The notes under the pieces were generated by a model. That model had not been told where the DNA came from. It did not search any database and was given only the letters and a program-made list of their open reading frames with translations. Positions 1-11,312 of a stretch of 64,000 bases of DNA are shown piece after piece (position 1 is the first letter of the stretch; the number at the start of each line of letters is the position of its first letter). Made by a program: the position numbers and the translations under genes. Origin of the DNA: Oenanthe sinensis (taxonomy: Eukaryota > Streptophyta > Magnoliopsida > Apiales > Apiaceae); contig CM053794.1 of the NCBI GenBank assembly GCA_028671895.1, forward strand, positions 21,562,501 to 21,626,500. Direction: 5' to 3'.

Positions 1-1
1 T

Positions 2-480
2 GAAATGGAACGCTTAGTTAAAGAAATGTTGGATCAAGGTATTATCCGTCCAAGCCAGAGTCCTTTTTCATCCCCTGTATTATTGGTAAAAAGAAAAATG
101 GGACATATCGTTTTTGTGTGGATTATCGAGCATTGAATAAAGTTACTATTAAGGATAAATTTCATATTCCCACCATCGACGAACTCCTTGATGAACTTGG
201 GGGTACGTCCGTGTTTAACAAGTTAGATTTGCGGGCTGGTTACCACCAAATTAGGATGTGTGATCGTGATACATATAAGACAGCCTTTAGAACTCATGGT
301 GGGCATTTTGAGTTTCTGGTTCTACCTTTTGGGATGTCGAATGGCCCATCTACTTTTCAAGCTACTATAAGCCTCCTACTAAGTCCTTATTTACGCAAGT
401 TTGTCTTTGTTTTTTTGATGATATATTAATTTATAGCACTTCAATGGAGAAACATCTTGAACATTTACAGCTTGTATTTT
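2..480 (+). pseudogene. gypsy reverse transcriptase fragment
   Basis: The open stretch at 118-429 reads DYRALNKVTIKDKF and LDLRAGYHQIRM, the finger and palm motifs of gypsy reverse transcriptase. Upstream, position 2 onward reads GIIRPSQSPFSSPVLLV in another frame, so a one-base indel lies near position 95. The catalytic FFDDILIYS-type block near 405-435 needs a second frameshift: one T seems lost, turning the open frame into FLMIY and a stop. The thumb and most of RNase H are absent. In a live element the enzyme copies genomic RNA into cDNA; this copy cannot make it. Confidence 0.88.
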
Positions 481-1853
481 AAGATCGAGTATAAACCGGG
501 TTGTATTAATAACGCAGCAGATGCACTTTCAAGGAGACTGGAATTTGGTGTCACATCTTTCTATACTCACATGTGATTGGCAAGTTACCCCATTCTGGAG
601 TTCATTTGTGTGTTGCGTCAGAAAAATAAATCTCTTTCAGACTTGCTTGATCAACACCAAAAATATGCAGCAGGCTTATTGCAACCACCTTATTCTATTG
701 TAGATGGGATCTTGTGGTTCAAAACCTATTTTTATATCAGTTCCCATTATACTTTGAAGCCAACCTTATTACATGAATTTCATGCTACCCCTATTATGGG
801 TCACGCCAGAGTAAAACGTACTTTAATTCGATTATCTTCTCTTTTTTATTGGCCACATATGCGCCGTGATGTTGAACAATTCATAGCTTCTTGTTTATTT
901 TGTCAACAAACTAAATATTCTAATAAGGCTCCTGTAGGTCTTTTACAACCACTGCCAATACCATCACTGGTTTGGGAGGAAGTCACAATGGATTTCATTA
1001 CAAGTTTACCACTGTCGCATGGCTTCACTACAATCTTGGTAGTCTTTGATCGTTTAAAAAAATCTGCTCATTTTGGAGCTTTACCAGCGCAATTCACAGC
1101 CGTTAAAACAACTATTGTGTTTACGAACACTGTTGTAAAGCATCATGGGTTTCCTCAAACTATTGTTTCCGATCGTGATCCCATCTTTCTTAGCAAATTT
1201 TGGTAAACACTTTTTGAATTAAGTGGCATAACATTGAAACATAGCACTGCGTACCACCCTCTCAGACAGATGGTCAATTAGAGGTTGTCCATTGTGGTCT
1301 TGAACAATATTTACGGTCATTCACACAAGACAACCCTGCAACCTGGTTTTCTTATCTTGGTTAGGCTGAATTCTCATATAATACAAGTTTTCATTCTAGC
1401 ATTCAAATGTCCCCTTTCAAAGCAGTGTATGGTCACGAACCCCCATCACTGCCCCCTTATGCTAAGAGCTTTACTTCAATTCAAGCTTTAGATGAGTTAC
1501 TTCAGGATCGTGATGTGTTGTTACGTTCTTTGAAGGATAATTTACGTAATGCTCAGCATCGTAAGGGACAAAAAGCTAATGCTCATCGAAGGGAAGTCAA
1601 ATTTTCAGTGGATAATAAAGTGTTAGTAAAACTACAGTCGTATCATCATTTTTCAGTGGCAAACAGATCTTCATACAAGCTGGCCAAGCGTTATTATGGC
1701 CCTTTTTCTATTTTGGAATGGATTGGATCAATTACGTATCATTTAGACTTGCCTAGTGACTCCAAAATACATCTTGTCTTTCATGTCTTCCTTCTGAAGC
1801 CATTTAATGGACAAGCTTTGGGTACAGATTTGGCATTACCAAGAGAATCTTAA
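481..1853 (+). pseudogene. gypsy RNase H tail plus integrase, broken
   Basis: At 481-540 a short RNase H C-terminus (EYKPGCINNAADALSRR) directly follows the truncated RT, marking an internal deletion. The integrase follows: an H-H-C-C zinc module around 775-910 (HEF, GH, CLFC), then the catalytic core with MDFITSLP (first Asp) and VSDRDPIF (second Asp). A TAA at 1204-1206, probably from CAA, stops the frame. A frameshift near 1260 precedes the DGQLEVV block with the Glu. Positions 1407-1853 hold the C-terminal integrase domain (MSPFKAVYGHEPPS; VLVKLQSYHH; YYGPFSILEWIG). The enzyme would insert cDNA into the host genome; this copy is inactive. Confidence 0.87.
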
Positions 1854-1984
1854 AACAATCAATCCGTATCCCAACCAATTGCGATTTGTGCTACTAGGAA
1901 GGCACCCGTATCCCAGCCAGTTACAATTTGTGCTACTAGGAATACATTCATACAGGAAGTTCCAGAACAACAAGTTTTAGTGCA

Positions 1985-2060
1985 ATGACAAGACTCTGCT
2001 CCTGAAAATGCTACTTGGGAATCATGGACAGAATTTTCTAAGTTGTATCCAGAGGTTCAC
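1985..2060 (+). pseudogene. chromodomain remnant of the gypsy element
   Basis: The reading ENATWESWTEFSKLYPE matches the end of the chromodomain that follows integrase in plant chromoviruses and targets insertion to marked chromatin. It is separated from the integrase C-terminus by a stop at 1851-1853 and by frame breaks. Confidence 0.65.
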
Positions 2061-2095
2061 CATGAGGACAAGGTGCTTCTTCAAGATGTGGGGAG

Positions 2096-2425
2096 TGATA
2101 TAACATCGTTAGCCCAAGGTAGTCAGCCCAAGGTAGTCAGCCCAGTATTACACCCTTCCAACAGTTACAACCCAAGATGTTGAGCCCAAAAACAAAAGTA
2201 ATAAACAAACACATAAAGGCCCACACGATCCAGAAAAGCTCCCAAGTGGTTAGAGGGTTTCGAGACATGAAGGACATATATATGCATATTGATGCTCATA
2301 ATAGAGGATTATAGAATTAGTAACAGGTCTTTTACTCTTATCACCCCTTCTTATATTTCTAGTTCTGGGAGCAGTTTGCACTCACTCGAAGAGTGTTGGT
2401 TTGATTGTGTTTACTTGTATTATCA
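2096..2425 (+). repeat. candidate 3' LTR of the gypsy element
   Basis: The purine-rich run GATGTGGGGAG ends just before 2096, as a polypurine tract would. The block starts TGATAT and ends TTATCA, giving a TGATA/TATCA terminal repeat, and its length of about 330 bp suits short-LTR chromoviruses. A small direct repeat (AGCCCAAGGTAGTC, two copies) lies at 2110-2140. No second LTR is visible for comparison. Confidence 0.5.
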
Positions 2426-3648
2426 ATAGGTGACCACATTACACATGCTTCATGTTTGAGTTAAATATTACTTTGTTATATTGAATTATAATCAATTGCC
2501 AAATATATTACTGGTATTGATATAATTTTTACTCTTATACGAGGCAGAATAGATGTCAAAATTGTCCTACATGGAAAATGCTATTCTTTTAATATTTTGT
2601 TTTAAATATTACATGTGAGTAGGGAATTCGTATATTTATACACAACACCTTGAAAGAGGGCAATGGAAATGACCTACAAATTATCAAGAGTGAACCTAAC
2701 AACAAGAAAATACTAGCTCAAAAGCTCAACAAATGAGGCTAATTAATTGTTCAATAAAAATTTATTAGGCCACAAGTGTGCAATGAAACTTCAGTAAGTT
2801 AAAAAGTTTCAGTGCCCTCAAGGAAGCTACCCCGTTTAGCTCTGAACCAGAGGAAGCCGCCTGATCAGGCAAGGAAAGTTGGGCTGCTCTCCAAGCCTCC
2901 TTTGCTTGCAAACCACAAAATCAGAGCCTGAGATATTCAGTTAACAATCAGATCAAGTCATCTTTCAAAGTAGCAGTTTTTGGAGCTGCAAGGGGGCATA
3001 CGCCCATAGTTGCATGGTTCGTGGATTAGCCTATGGAACCTCGATCCAGTTCCCTCATTCCGGAACACGATTTCTCTTCTACCCGGATCGCTCGAGATCA
3101 CGTTCCAGTTCACCAACTTTGACAAACCGCCTTTAACTCTGGCGATCATAATGTGTAAATAAGAAAGAATAAAAAAAAGGAAGATAAGTTAACACCATTT
3201 AGATTGAAATTATTTTGAAAAGGTAAATCTGTAAAAGGAAGGAGTTGAGCAGATGATGTAGATGGAAGAGAAGACAGACCAGACATGGATGTTAATTATG
3301 TTGCGGTCTCCTACTACTTAAAATATGAGATGAAGTAATGACAAAAAAATCTCTTATTCAGGTTTCAGAATAGTAGCAGAATAGTCATTGGTATTGTTTT
3401 ATATGTATAATGATTTTTAATAAATATATATTATTAAAAAGGGATCATCATATCGATCCACGAACCTAATTCATGACCCATCGTACCCGATTCACTTAAG
3501 CTAACGTCCCATGTATCCGTACTCGTACCACGTACCCAATCGATCTGCGATCTATGCAACTATGTATACGTCAGCCACTAGCACTACTCATTAAGATGTC
3601 TCCACTAATTTTGACTTTGCATCTGTACGATATAGCAAATGTCAAGGG
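2426..3648. other. intergenic, one short unassigned ORF
   Basis: AT-rich DNA with a less AT-rich island at about 2820-3150. On the minus strand 2958-3149 encodes 63 residues (starts MIARVKGGLSKLV, ends SSKNCYFER). A second open minus-strand stretch at about 2760-2910 reads KEAWRAAQLSLPDQAASSG. They could be decayed exons of one host gene, but I recognise no family. Confidence 0.3.
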
Positions 3649-5170
3649 TGTTGGGATTCGAGCACATACGCAGCGGAAAAATGCGAAAAATAAATACAAA
3701 AAAACGAATCCTAAATGCAGGATCCGTGTATAATAAGCGGATGATTATGGAGAATCGTATGTGTACCTTATTAAAGCTTTCCTTATGATGATTATAGAGG
3801 TCCAAAAGCGATGAATCACAGGAGCCCTTCGCAAAACTCTCTATCGGTATCCACACGAACGTCGTACCGTCTAACGATCACCGGAGTTAGGTACTAGCCT
3901 ATTTCTGCCTCTTTGTCTCTCTCTTTCTCTAGCCTCTCAAATAATGTAGAGTTGCTAGGGTTTTATCAAAACGAAATTATAAAACTATTAACCCTAAACT
4001 ATACATCTTTATGTATATATAGGGGAGAGATAGACTTGGGGCCAAACCCTATTCTGATTGGACTTCTTAAAACCCATTCAGATTTCGGATTTATATTATT
4101 ATTAAATTCGAATTCTAATATGTATATAATTAATCAAGTCTCACTTAATTAATTAAATAAATAAATTCGAATTAATAATAATAACAGTATTTAAATTCAT
4201 AATTTAAATAACACTCCGTTTAAACGTTCTTTTTGTGTGACCCTTTAGGCTATTATTACGTTGGCAATAATTTTATTTTCTAATAATAAAATTATAAACA
4301 ATGAGCGGCATCTAGTAATACATCATTGCTACCCAAGTAATAATAATAATTGGTGATTCAATTAAACCTTTCGTGAATAATGTACAATGTAATATAATCC
4401 CTTTAACCTTATATTATAGATCAAACTCGAGGCATGTATTATGTCATCCTCTTCAACGTTTAATTCAGGTTTCCTTGATCAATGAGTAGACTATTAATCA
4501 AATCAATATTTGAGCATGGCCATGCATTTTATAGTCTCACTCAATCAAGAGGCCAATAATATCACTCCTAAAATAGGAGGGTTAAATTCTATATCTATCA
4601 TTAATATTTCTCATACGATTCATAGCATGCCCAATGTCCACCTTTATCATTACCCGGTTAAAGATAACTTTGAGTGTAATCAAAGTATATTAATTCTCGT
4701 ATAGAAATATAATGATTTCAAGTCAGAGGATCATTACACAATTATCACAGTGAGAATGTCTTATGACACTTATTAACATGTAGATTCTCACAACGGGTCT
4801 GTCCAGTGCCATGCATTGAGACATGCACTTATGTTCTTGACTTTAGTATCACCATACATATGACCAATGAGATGTGCGTCATCAGTCAACAAACATGCTA
4901 GTCTTATTGCATTATTATTATCCTTAAATAATAATACTCGGCTAGGGACTTTTAGGAATCAAATATTATTCATATAATCTCATTTTTAAGTCACATACTT
5001 AAAGATATATATTACGTATTAATATTCCAAGGACATTTATTATTTTTTCAATTTATGACGCAGTAAATAAAGATATAATAAATATTAATTAAATAATCAC
5101 ATAAAACATAATCCTTAATTGTTTTCAATAAAACATTAAAAGTATTGTCTCTAGGACACCAATACTAACA
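3649..5170. mobile_element. solo LTR with 5-bp target duplication
   Basis: The segment starts TGTTGGGATTCG and ends CCAATACTAACA, so its ends are near-perfect inverted copies with canonical TG/CA. The five bases before it (AAGGG, 3644-3648) are repeated exactly after it (5171-5175), the signature of integration. No gag-pol lies inside or beside it, so recombination between two LTRs has removed the interior. At 1522 bp it is a long LTR. A TATATATAGG block near 4013-4022 suggests plus orientation, but the family is not certain. Confidence 0.85.
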
Positions 5171-5276
5171 AAGGGAGTTGCAGCCGATCTTAGTTACTGC
5201 AACACATCCTCTCAATTGTTGTAGAAAATAAGAGAATTGTGGTCTTCATTTTTACTTCGTGGTTTGTGATGTGTAT

Positions 5277-6385
5277 TGTAGCAAAATGTGGGTAGAAGCC
5301 CCACATTATCAAGTCATTTTGAGCCTAAGTTTGAATGCTTGTTGGGTGCGTGCGCGCAACAAGTTATGATTGGAATACGTTCTTCTTCGAGAGAGCTTTG
5401 CAACGCATATTTAAGTATTCAAAATGATCAAAGAATGAATGAGATATGATTATCCAAAGTTGGTACCTTGAAAGTGAAAATCTAGAAATGAGAACTTGAA
5501 TCCCACATTGAATTGGAAAAGAGTTTTCCATGACTTTATATATTAGAACACTTATGTAGTGTTTAAGATGTGTTATTGTGGTATTGCTCCACCACCCACA
5601 TGCGCGTAGGGGGGTGTAAATCATGGGATTTCGAGGTCAAATTCATGGCTTCGCAAGCCTTCGGGCTTTCTGCGTGGGCGACCTGCGGACACAAATGCTA
5701 CTATCAGGAAAGTTACTGTCGTGTTCGACAGTAAACTCAAACTTGCTGTCAGTCGTGTTACTGTGGTGTTCGACAGTAAACTCAAAACTTGTTGTCAGGA
5801 AAGTTACTGTCAGTGTTCGACAGTAAACTCAGATCAAAGTTACTGTCAAATTTCCACTATGTTTTACCTCAATATAATAATTCGTTATTTTGTTTTAATA
5901 ATAAGTATTATTATTAATTCGAAATTGATTACGAATTGATTTTGACAACTGATTTCTTTTATTAATTAATGCGTGATTAATTAATAAAAACATGTGGTAA
6001 TTTAGGAAATTGTGTAGCACCCAAGTTTTCCCAGTCTATATATTCATCTTATTTGGTCTTAGGTTCATAAGTCAATCTTCTTCCCTAAGCCCTAAACACA
6101 GTCGTCCTCTTTCCTAGTGATAGTTTTATTGCTCTATTCAAGCTCGTTGAAGGTGCTGTTCTTCGTGACAACATCGTGTTCTCGTTTTATCCTGGGAGGC
6201 TATCGACTCAAACATACGGTGAGAGGTGAAATAGTTTTAAGGAGACAGTTCTGCACTGGACTCGAGACATCCTCTGTTTCACATCCATTCTCTTTAACAG
6301 TTTGCATATTGTCATACACTACTCTGTTGTTTGTACACACAATCACTCGTGATTTATTATTGTGTTTTTGGCCGATTGTTTCACA
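5277..6385 (+). repeat. 5' LTR of the copia element
   Basis: The LTR starts TGTAGCAAAATG, where the 3' copy has TGTTGGAAAATG, and ends GATTGTTTCACA. It is 1109 bp and carries a promoter-side array of short hairpin-forming repeats at 5712-5850. The boundaries follow from alignment with the 3' LTR and the TGTAT duplication. Confidence 0.93.
5712..5850 (+). repeat. hairpin repeat array in copia LTR (5' copy)
   Basis: Three tandem units of about 45-48 bp start at 5712, 5757 and 5805. Each holds TACTGTC, a GTGTT spacer and CGACAGTA, which fold into an 8-bp stem in the first unit, followed by TAAACTCA and another TGTCA. The array is kept in the 3' LTR at 16272-16410. Confidence 0.8.
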
Positions 6386-6454
6386 ATCTTAAAGCTATTA
6401 TTATTTTTTATCTTTGATTAACACATACGTGCTTTTTGTTTCGGTGATAGATTA
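6386..6454 (+). other. copia leader; non-canonical primer binding site
   Basis: The bases after the LTR are ATCTTAAAGC, not the TGGTATCAGAGC that matches initiator tRNA-Met. A related element at 40.6 kb has ATCTTGAAGAG in the same place, so this motif may be the primer site, perhaps for an internal tRNA segment. The primer tRNA is not identified. Confidence 0.4.
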
Positions 6455-6744
6455 ATGGCTGACAATACTGTGAATATTAACGGAAACTCGGAGGTTGACC
6501 CCAACGCACAGACAGTGTTGTCTAATGGGGGTAACTAGTCAACACCAAAGCCCAACGTACAGACAGTGTTGTCTGATGGGGGTAATATGGTTGTTGGACA
6601 AGGGCCGATAGGCCAAACACCTGTTGGGCACATAACTGTTAGACAGTTTAGTGTTCCGTTTGGGCAGAACCAAGTTGGATACATGCAGCCAATGATGCAA
6701 AGGGTACAAACTGCGCCTATGATGCAAGGGGTGGCTACTCAGCC
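6455..6744 (+). pseudogene. copia gag, N-terminal part, split by insertion
   Basis: The start ATG at 6455 begins MADNTVNINGNSEVDP. A TAG at 6536-6538 interrupts the frame and reading resumes without a shift. A 51-bp (17-codon) in-frame tandem duplication starts at 6500 and 6551. The frame enters the nested element at 6745 and continues after it at 11313, where the residues follow on naturally. Gag forms the virus-like particle in live elements. Confidence 0.85.
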
Positions 6745-8702
6745 TGTCACATCCCGTAATTTTTAAAATATTTTAGCTATTTTATTTAATATTCTGAATA
6801 ATATTAGTAGGTTATTATTGATTTATTAGTTGCATATATTTATATTTATTTTATTATTAGAATATTTTAGAAGGTATTTTAGTCAACAAGAAAAATAGAA
6901 ATAGAAAAAAAAAGGGTTAGGGTTTTGGAAAAGAAGAGATACGTAAGAATACTAGGAGCAGCCATGGAGAAGAGAGAGAAAAGGAGAAAGAGATGAAGAA
7001 GAAGAAGAAGAAGAAGAAAGAGAAAGGCTTTAGGAGAAGGCTGATGGCATTAAACTGGGTTCTTGTGATGGGGACATCTATATTTTTGATAATCATTCAC
7101 ATCTTTGAGTTTTAAGGTACGGATATTTCTATACACCCTCTTTTTGTTCTCGTACGATTAATGTACGGATATCTTCACTATACTCTCTTTATGTTCGTAA
7201 TGCTCTTTTTTTTCTCGTTTTGTGATTCAAAATCGTATGTATATTGTGTATAGATTGTATCAATTCTGATTCTTATAAAATTCGTATCTCATTCATTTTT
7301 TATCTGATTGCTGTGATTTTATACTACCCAGAAAGGTATTTCAATTGTCTACAACTTTCGTTCTTTACGTTTTCTGAAATTCAGCCTACAAGCATGTGAA
7401 ATCTGCCTTTTTTGTAATCTAGTTGGTTATTTGGAGTTGTTCTGTTGTACCTTCAGAAATTCATAGTAAATTGAAATTGTATTCGATTTTTGTGAGTAAT
7501 ATCATTCTACAAAGGTCTTTTCGAGCTCTTCGTTCTTTGTTTACATTCCGCTGCTAAATTATGTGATCTTGAGGTCATAAAACTCAAATTACTTGTTAAA
7601 TCAGGAGCTGATTCTGCTCAGCAGCTCGCATTTGTTAGTTTTATGCATTCATCACTTCTCCGTTTTTGACGAGTCTTACCATTCTAGAAAGATCTCGGAA
7701 TCCTCTACGAGTTTCATATTTTGTACTTTTTCAATTGGGTTCATCTTGATATGGTAAACTGCTTTTTTTATGAACTGGGCAGATCTGATTTTTATTACTA
7801 ATAGTCTATTTTTGTAAGATATTTGGGTATGTGATATTTAAGTAAGGTACTTTGAATTTATTTGTGATATATGTATGATTTGGGAGATTTCGTAAGACCA
7901 CCGTCATGAGTGGATAATCTCATGCTTTGGCACCACCTATACGGTGTATTTAAATTGTATGGGCGTGTCGCCGGAGTTATGGGACACGTAGAGTCATGAC
8001 TATTGTGTATGTATGTTTGGCCATTTGGATAGTATTGTGCTTTGTGTCGTGCAAGCCCTTGTAAGATTTTGGGTAGCATTTGATTTGTTCTATGCAAGCC
8101 CCTGTAAGTTTTGATGACTACATATTCTGGAGAACCGAAGTGTAGGACATCCTCTAAGTGTAAGATTGTCTCCCATAGCAGTAAGTAAATTTGTATTTCA
8201 GTATTTGATCATTATAATATATGACTAGTAAGTGTACGAGTAAGAGTAAGAATATTTGTGATTAAAAAGTATGTACGTTGTGATTGTAAGATAAGTATAT
8301 ATCGTATCTTTTTATTTGTTTATATCGTGAGTTAAGTATGACCAGTATCTTTTGTCTCTTTCAGTTTGTTTCATCATTCTTTATTCAAATATTTTATTTG
8401 TTCATATTGTCATCGTTCTAACCCTTGTACTCTTTGCATAATTTTATATCCGTATATGAGCCTTTCGCTCACTGCCGGTCTATATTTCTTTGTTTCCCCC
8501 GGCAGGTTAGGTGGGCTAATTAATGGGAAGAGTGCGAGTTGCTGACTTTGTGGAGTTGTAAAGTTTATATTTAGATTTGAATTTGTATAGTTAAGTTGTA
8601 GCTTTTATTTTTGGATTGTAAGTTGTTGGATATTGAAAAGTTGTAACGATTCATTAGATTTTTGGAGAATTTCATTTAAGTGAATAAGTTCGGGATTTTA
8701 AA
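6745..8702 (+). repeat. 5' LTR of nested element
   Basis: The LTR is 1958 bp and has an (AAG)n run near 6993-7018 and a compact motif at about 8460-8515 (CGCTCACTGCCGG, CCCCCGGCAGG). It ends CGGGATTTTAAA rather than the usual CA. The short minus-strand ORF inside both LTRs is non-coding. Confidence 0.88.
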
Positions 8703-9347
8703 GTTGGTATCAGAGCTAGAGTTTTATGATTCTGTAGACTTGCCTTTAGGTTCGACTTATGAGATTTAGTAGTTGTATGATAGAGTTTCAAGATTCTGAA
8801 TATTTGCCTTTTGGCTCGACCTGTGAGTATGGGTAGACAGTAGGTTTGTTAGTTAGTTAAGAATATTATTTGGTTCGTATTTCTTGGATATATTTTTGTG
8901 ATCGTTTAGAATCATTTTTTTTTCGTGCGATACTTAACCGTAAGATGAAAAGTGAAGACTCAACCGTAAGCAAATTTTTCAAGAAAAATTAGTTTTATGG
9001 AAGACAACATCATGGAAATCTTCATCAATTTCGACGTAACGTAAGACTTCTTGTTAGATTTAATTGTGGATATCGTATATTTTAGCGTATTACTCAAGTA
9101 GCAGCGATGAAAAGAGGCCGACAACACGTAATGGGAATAGAGAACACTTTCGGGATAATCATCAAGTTGTGATCGATTTAAGACTTTTAGTGTTAGTTAT
9201 CAACGAAAACCATGATTCTAGTTAAATGCCCCTTCAATATGGAGCTACTTACGAGATTAGAGAAACGGTTTGTGTACGTTATCATTTTTTTATGTAGAGT
9301 TGTGCAATATTAATTTCGAAGACGAAATTTCTATTAGAAGGGAAGAA
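8703..9347 (+). other. interior of nested element, no coding capacity
   Basis: TGGTATCAGAGC at 8705-8716 matches the 3' end of initiator tRNA-Met and is the primer site. The interior ends with AGAAGGGAAGAA, a purine tract just before the 3' LTR. No gag or pol motif is present, so the element would depend on enzymes supplied by a relative. Confidence 0.8.
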
Positions 9348-11312
9348 TGTAACATTCCGTAATTTTTAAAATATTTTAGCTATTTTATTTAATATTCTGA
9401 ATAATATTAGTAGGTTATTATTGACTTATTAGTTGCATATATTTATATTTATTTTATTATTAGAATATTTTAGAAGGTATTTTAGTCAACAAGAAAAATA
9501 GAAATAGAGGGAAAAAAGGGTTAGGGTTTTGGAAAAGAAGAGATACGTAAGAATACTAGGAGCAGCCATGGAGAAGAGACAGAAAAGGAGAAAGGGATGA
9601 AGAAGAAGAAGAAGAAGAAGAAGAAGAAGAAGAAGGCTTTAGGAGAAGGCTGATGACATTAAACTGGGTTCCTGTGATGTGGACATCTATATTTTTGATA
9701 ATCATTCACATCTTTGAGTTTTAAGGTATGGATATTTCTATACACCCTCTTTTTGTTCTCGTATGATTAATGTACGGATATCTTCACTATACTCTCTTTG
9801 TGTTCGTAATGCTCTCTTTGTTCTCGTTTTGTGATTCAAAATCGTATGTATATTGTGTATAGATTGTATCAATTCTGATTCTTATAAAATTCGTATCTCA
9901 TTCGTTCTTCATCTGATCGCTGTGATTTTATACTACATAGAAAGGTATTTCAATTGTCTACAACTTTCGTTCTTTACGTTTTCTGAAATTCTGCCTACAA
10001 GCATGTTGAAATCTGTCTTTTGTGTAATCTGGTTGGTTATTTGGAGTTGTTCTGCTGTACCTTCAAAAATTCATAGTAAATTGAAATTGTATTCGATTTT
10101 TGTGAGTAATATCATTCTAGAAAGGTCTTTTCGAGCTCTTCGTTCTTTGTTTATATTCCGCTGCTAAATTATGTGATCTTGAGGTCGTAAAACTCAAATT
10201 ACTTGTTAAATCAGGAGCTGATTCTGCTCAGCAGCTCGCATTTGTTAGTTTTATGCATTCATCACTTCTCCGTTTTTGACGAGTCTTACCATTCTGGAAA
10301 GATCTCGGAATCCTCTACGAGTTTCATATTTTGTACTTTTTCAATTGGGTTCATCTTGATATGGTAAACTGCTTTTTTTATGAACTGGGCAGATCTGATT
10401 TTTATTACTAATAGTCTATTTTTGTAAGATATTTGGGTATGTGATATTTAAGTAATGTACTTTGAATTTATTTGTGATATATGTATGATTTGGGAGATTT
10501 CGTAAGACCACCGTCATGAGTGGATAATCTCATGCTTTGGCACCACCTATACGGTGTATTTAAATTGTATGGGCGTGTCGCCGGAGTTATGGGACACGTA
10601 GAGTCATGACTATTGTGTATGTATGTTTGGCCATTTGGGTAGTATTGTGCTTTGTGCCGTGCAAGCCCTTGTAAGATTTTGGGTAGCATTTGATTGGTTC
10701 TATGCAAGCCCCTGTAAGTTTTGATGACTACATATTCTGGAGAACCGAAATGTAGGACATCCTATAAGTATAAGATTGTCTCCCATATCAGTAAGTAAAT
10801 TTGTATTTCTGTATTTGATCATTATAATATATGACTAGTAAGTGTACGAGTAAGAGTAAGAATATTTGTGATTAAAAAGTATGTACTTTGTGACTGTAAG
10901 ATAAGTATCTATCGTATCTTTTTATTTGTTTATATCGTGAGTTAAGTATGACCAGTATCTTTTGTCTCTTTCAGTTTGTTTCATCATTCTTTATTCAAAT
11001 ATTTTATTTGTTCATATTGTCATCGTTCTAACCCTTGTACTCTTTACATAATTTTATATCTGTATATGAGCCTTTCGCTCACTGCCGGTCTATATTTCTT
11101 TGTTTCCCCCGGCAGGTTAGGTGGGCTAATTAATGGGAAGAGTGCGAGTTGCTGACTATGTGGAGTTGTAAAGTTTATATTTAGATTTGAATTTGTATAG
11201 TTAAGTTGTAGCTTTTATTTTTGGATTGTAAGTTGTTGGATATTGAGAAGTTGTAACGATTCATTAGATTTTTGGAGAATTTCATTTAAGTGAATAAGTT
11301 CGGGATTTTAAA
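9348..11312 (+). repeat. 3' LTR of nested element
   Basis: It aligns along its length with 6745-8702. The main differences are single bases and a longer (AAG)n run near 9600-9635. It ends CGGGATTTTAAA, followed by the resumed copia gag. Confidence 0.88.

Larger units (their letters stand above)
1..2425 (+). mobile_element. Ty3/gypsy chromovirus-type retrotransposon, 3' part, degenerate
   Basis: The order reverse transcriptase, RNase H tail, integrase, chromodomain remnant and then a short LTR-like block is that of a chromovirus of the gypsy superfamily. The 5' LTR, gag, protease and start of RT lie left of the window. Frameshifts, in-frame stops and a deletion joining RT to the end of RNase H show it is dead. 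The 3' boundary rests on a TGATA/TATCA terminal repeat and is provisional, since no target duplication can be checked. Confidence 0.8.
6745..11312 (+). mobile_element. nested non-autonomous gypsy-like LTR element
   Basis: Two long LTRs (6745-8702 and 9348-11312) flank only 645 bp without coding capacity. The 5' LTR starts TGTCACATCCCG and the 3' LTR TGTAACATTCCG, a start common in Tekay/Del-type gypsy LTRs. TGGTATCAGAGC follows the 5' LTR two bases on. The target was copia gag: CAGCC precedes it (6740-6744) and TAGCC follows (11313-11317), a 5-bp duplication with one change. The LTRs differ by only a few percent by eye, less than the host copia LTRs, so it is the younger insertion. Confidence 0.9.

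Noticed and set aside
2958..3149. Plus-strand reading KVAVFGAARGH as malate dehydrogenase-like
   Set aside because: The similarity stops after about ten residues and a stop codon follows shortly.
7858..8097. 79-codon minus-strand ORF, present again at 10468-10707
   Set aside because: It lies inside the paired LTRs of the nested element. Its conservation only reflects LTR identity.
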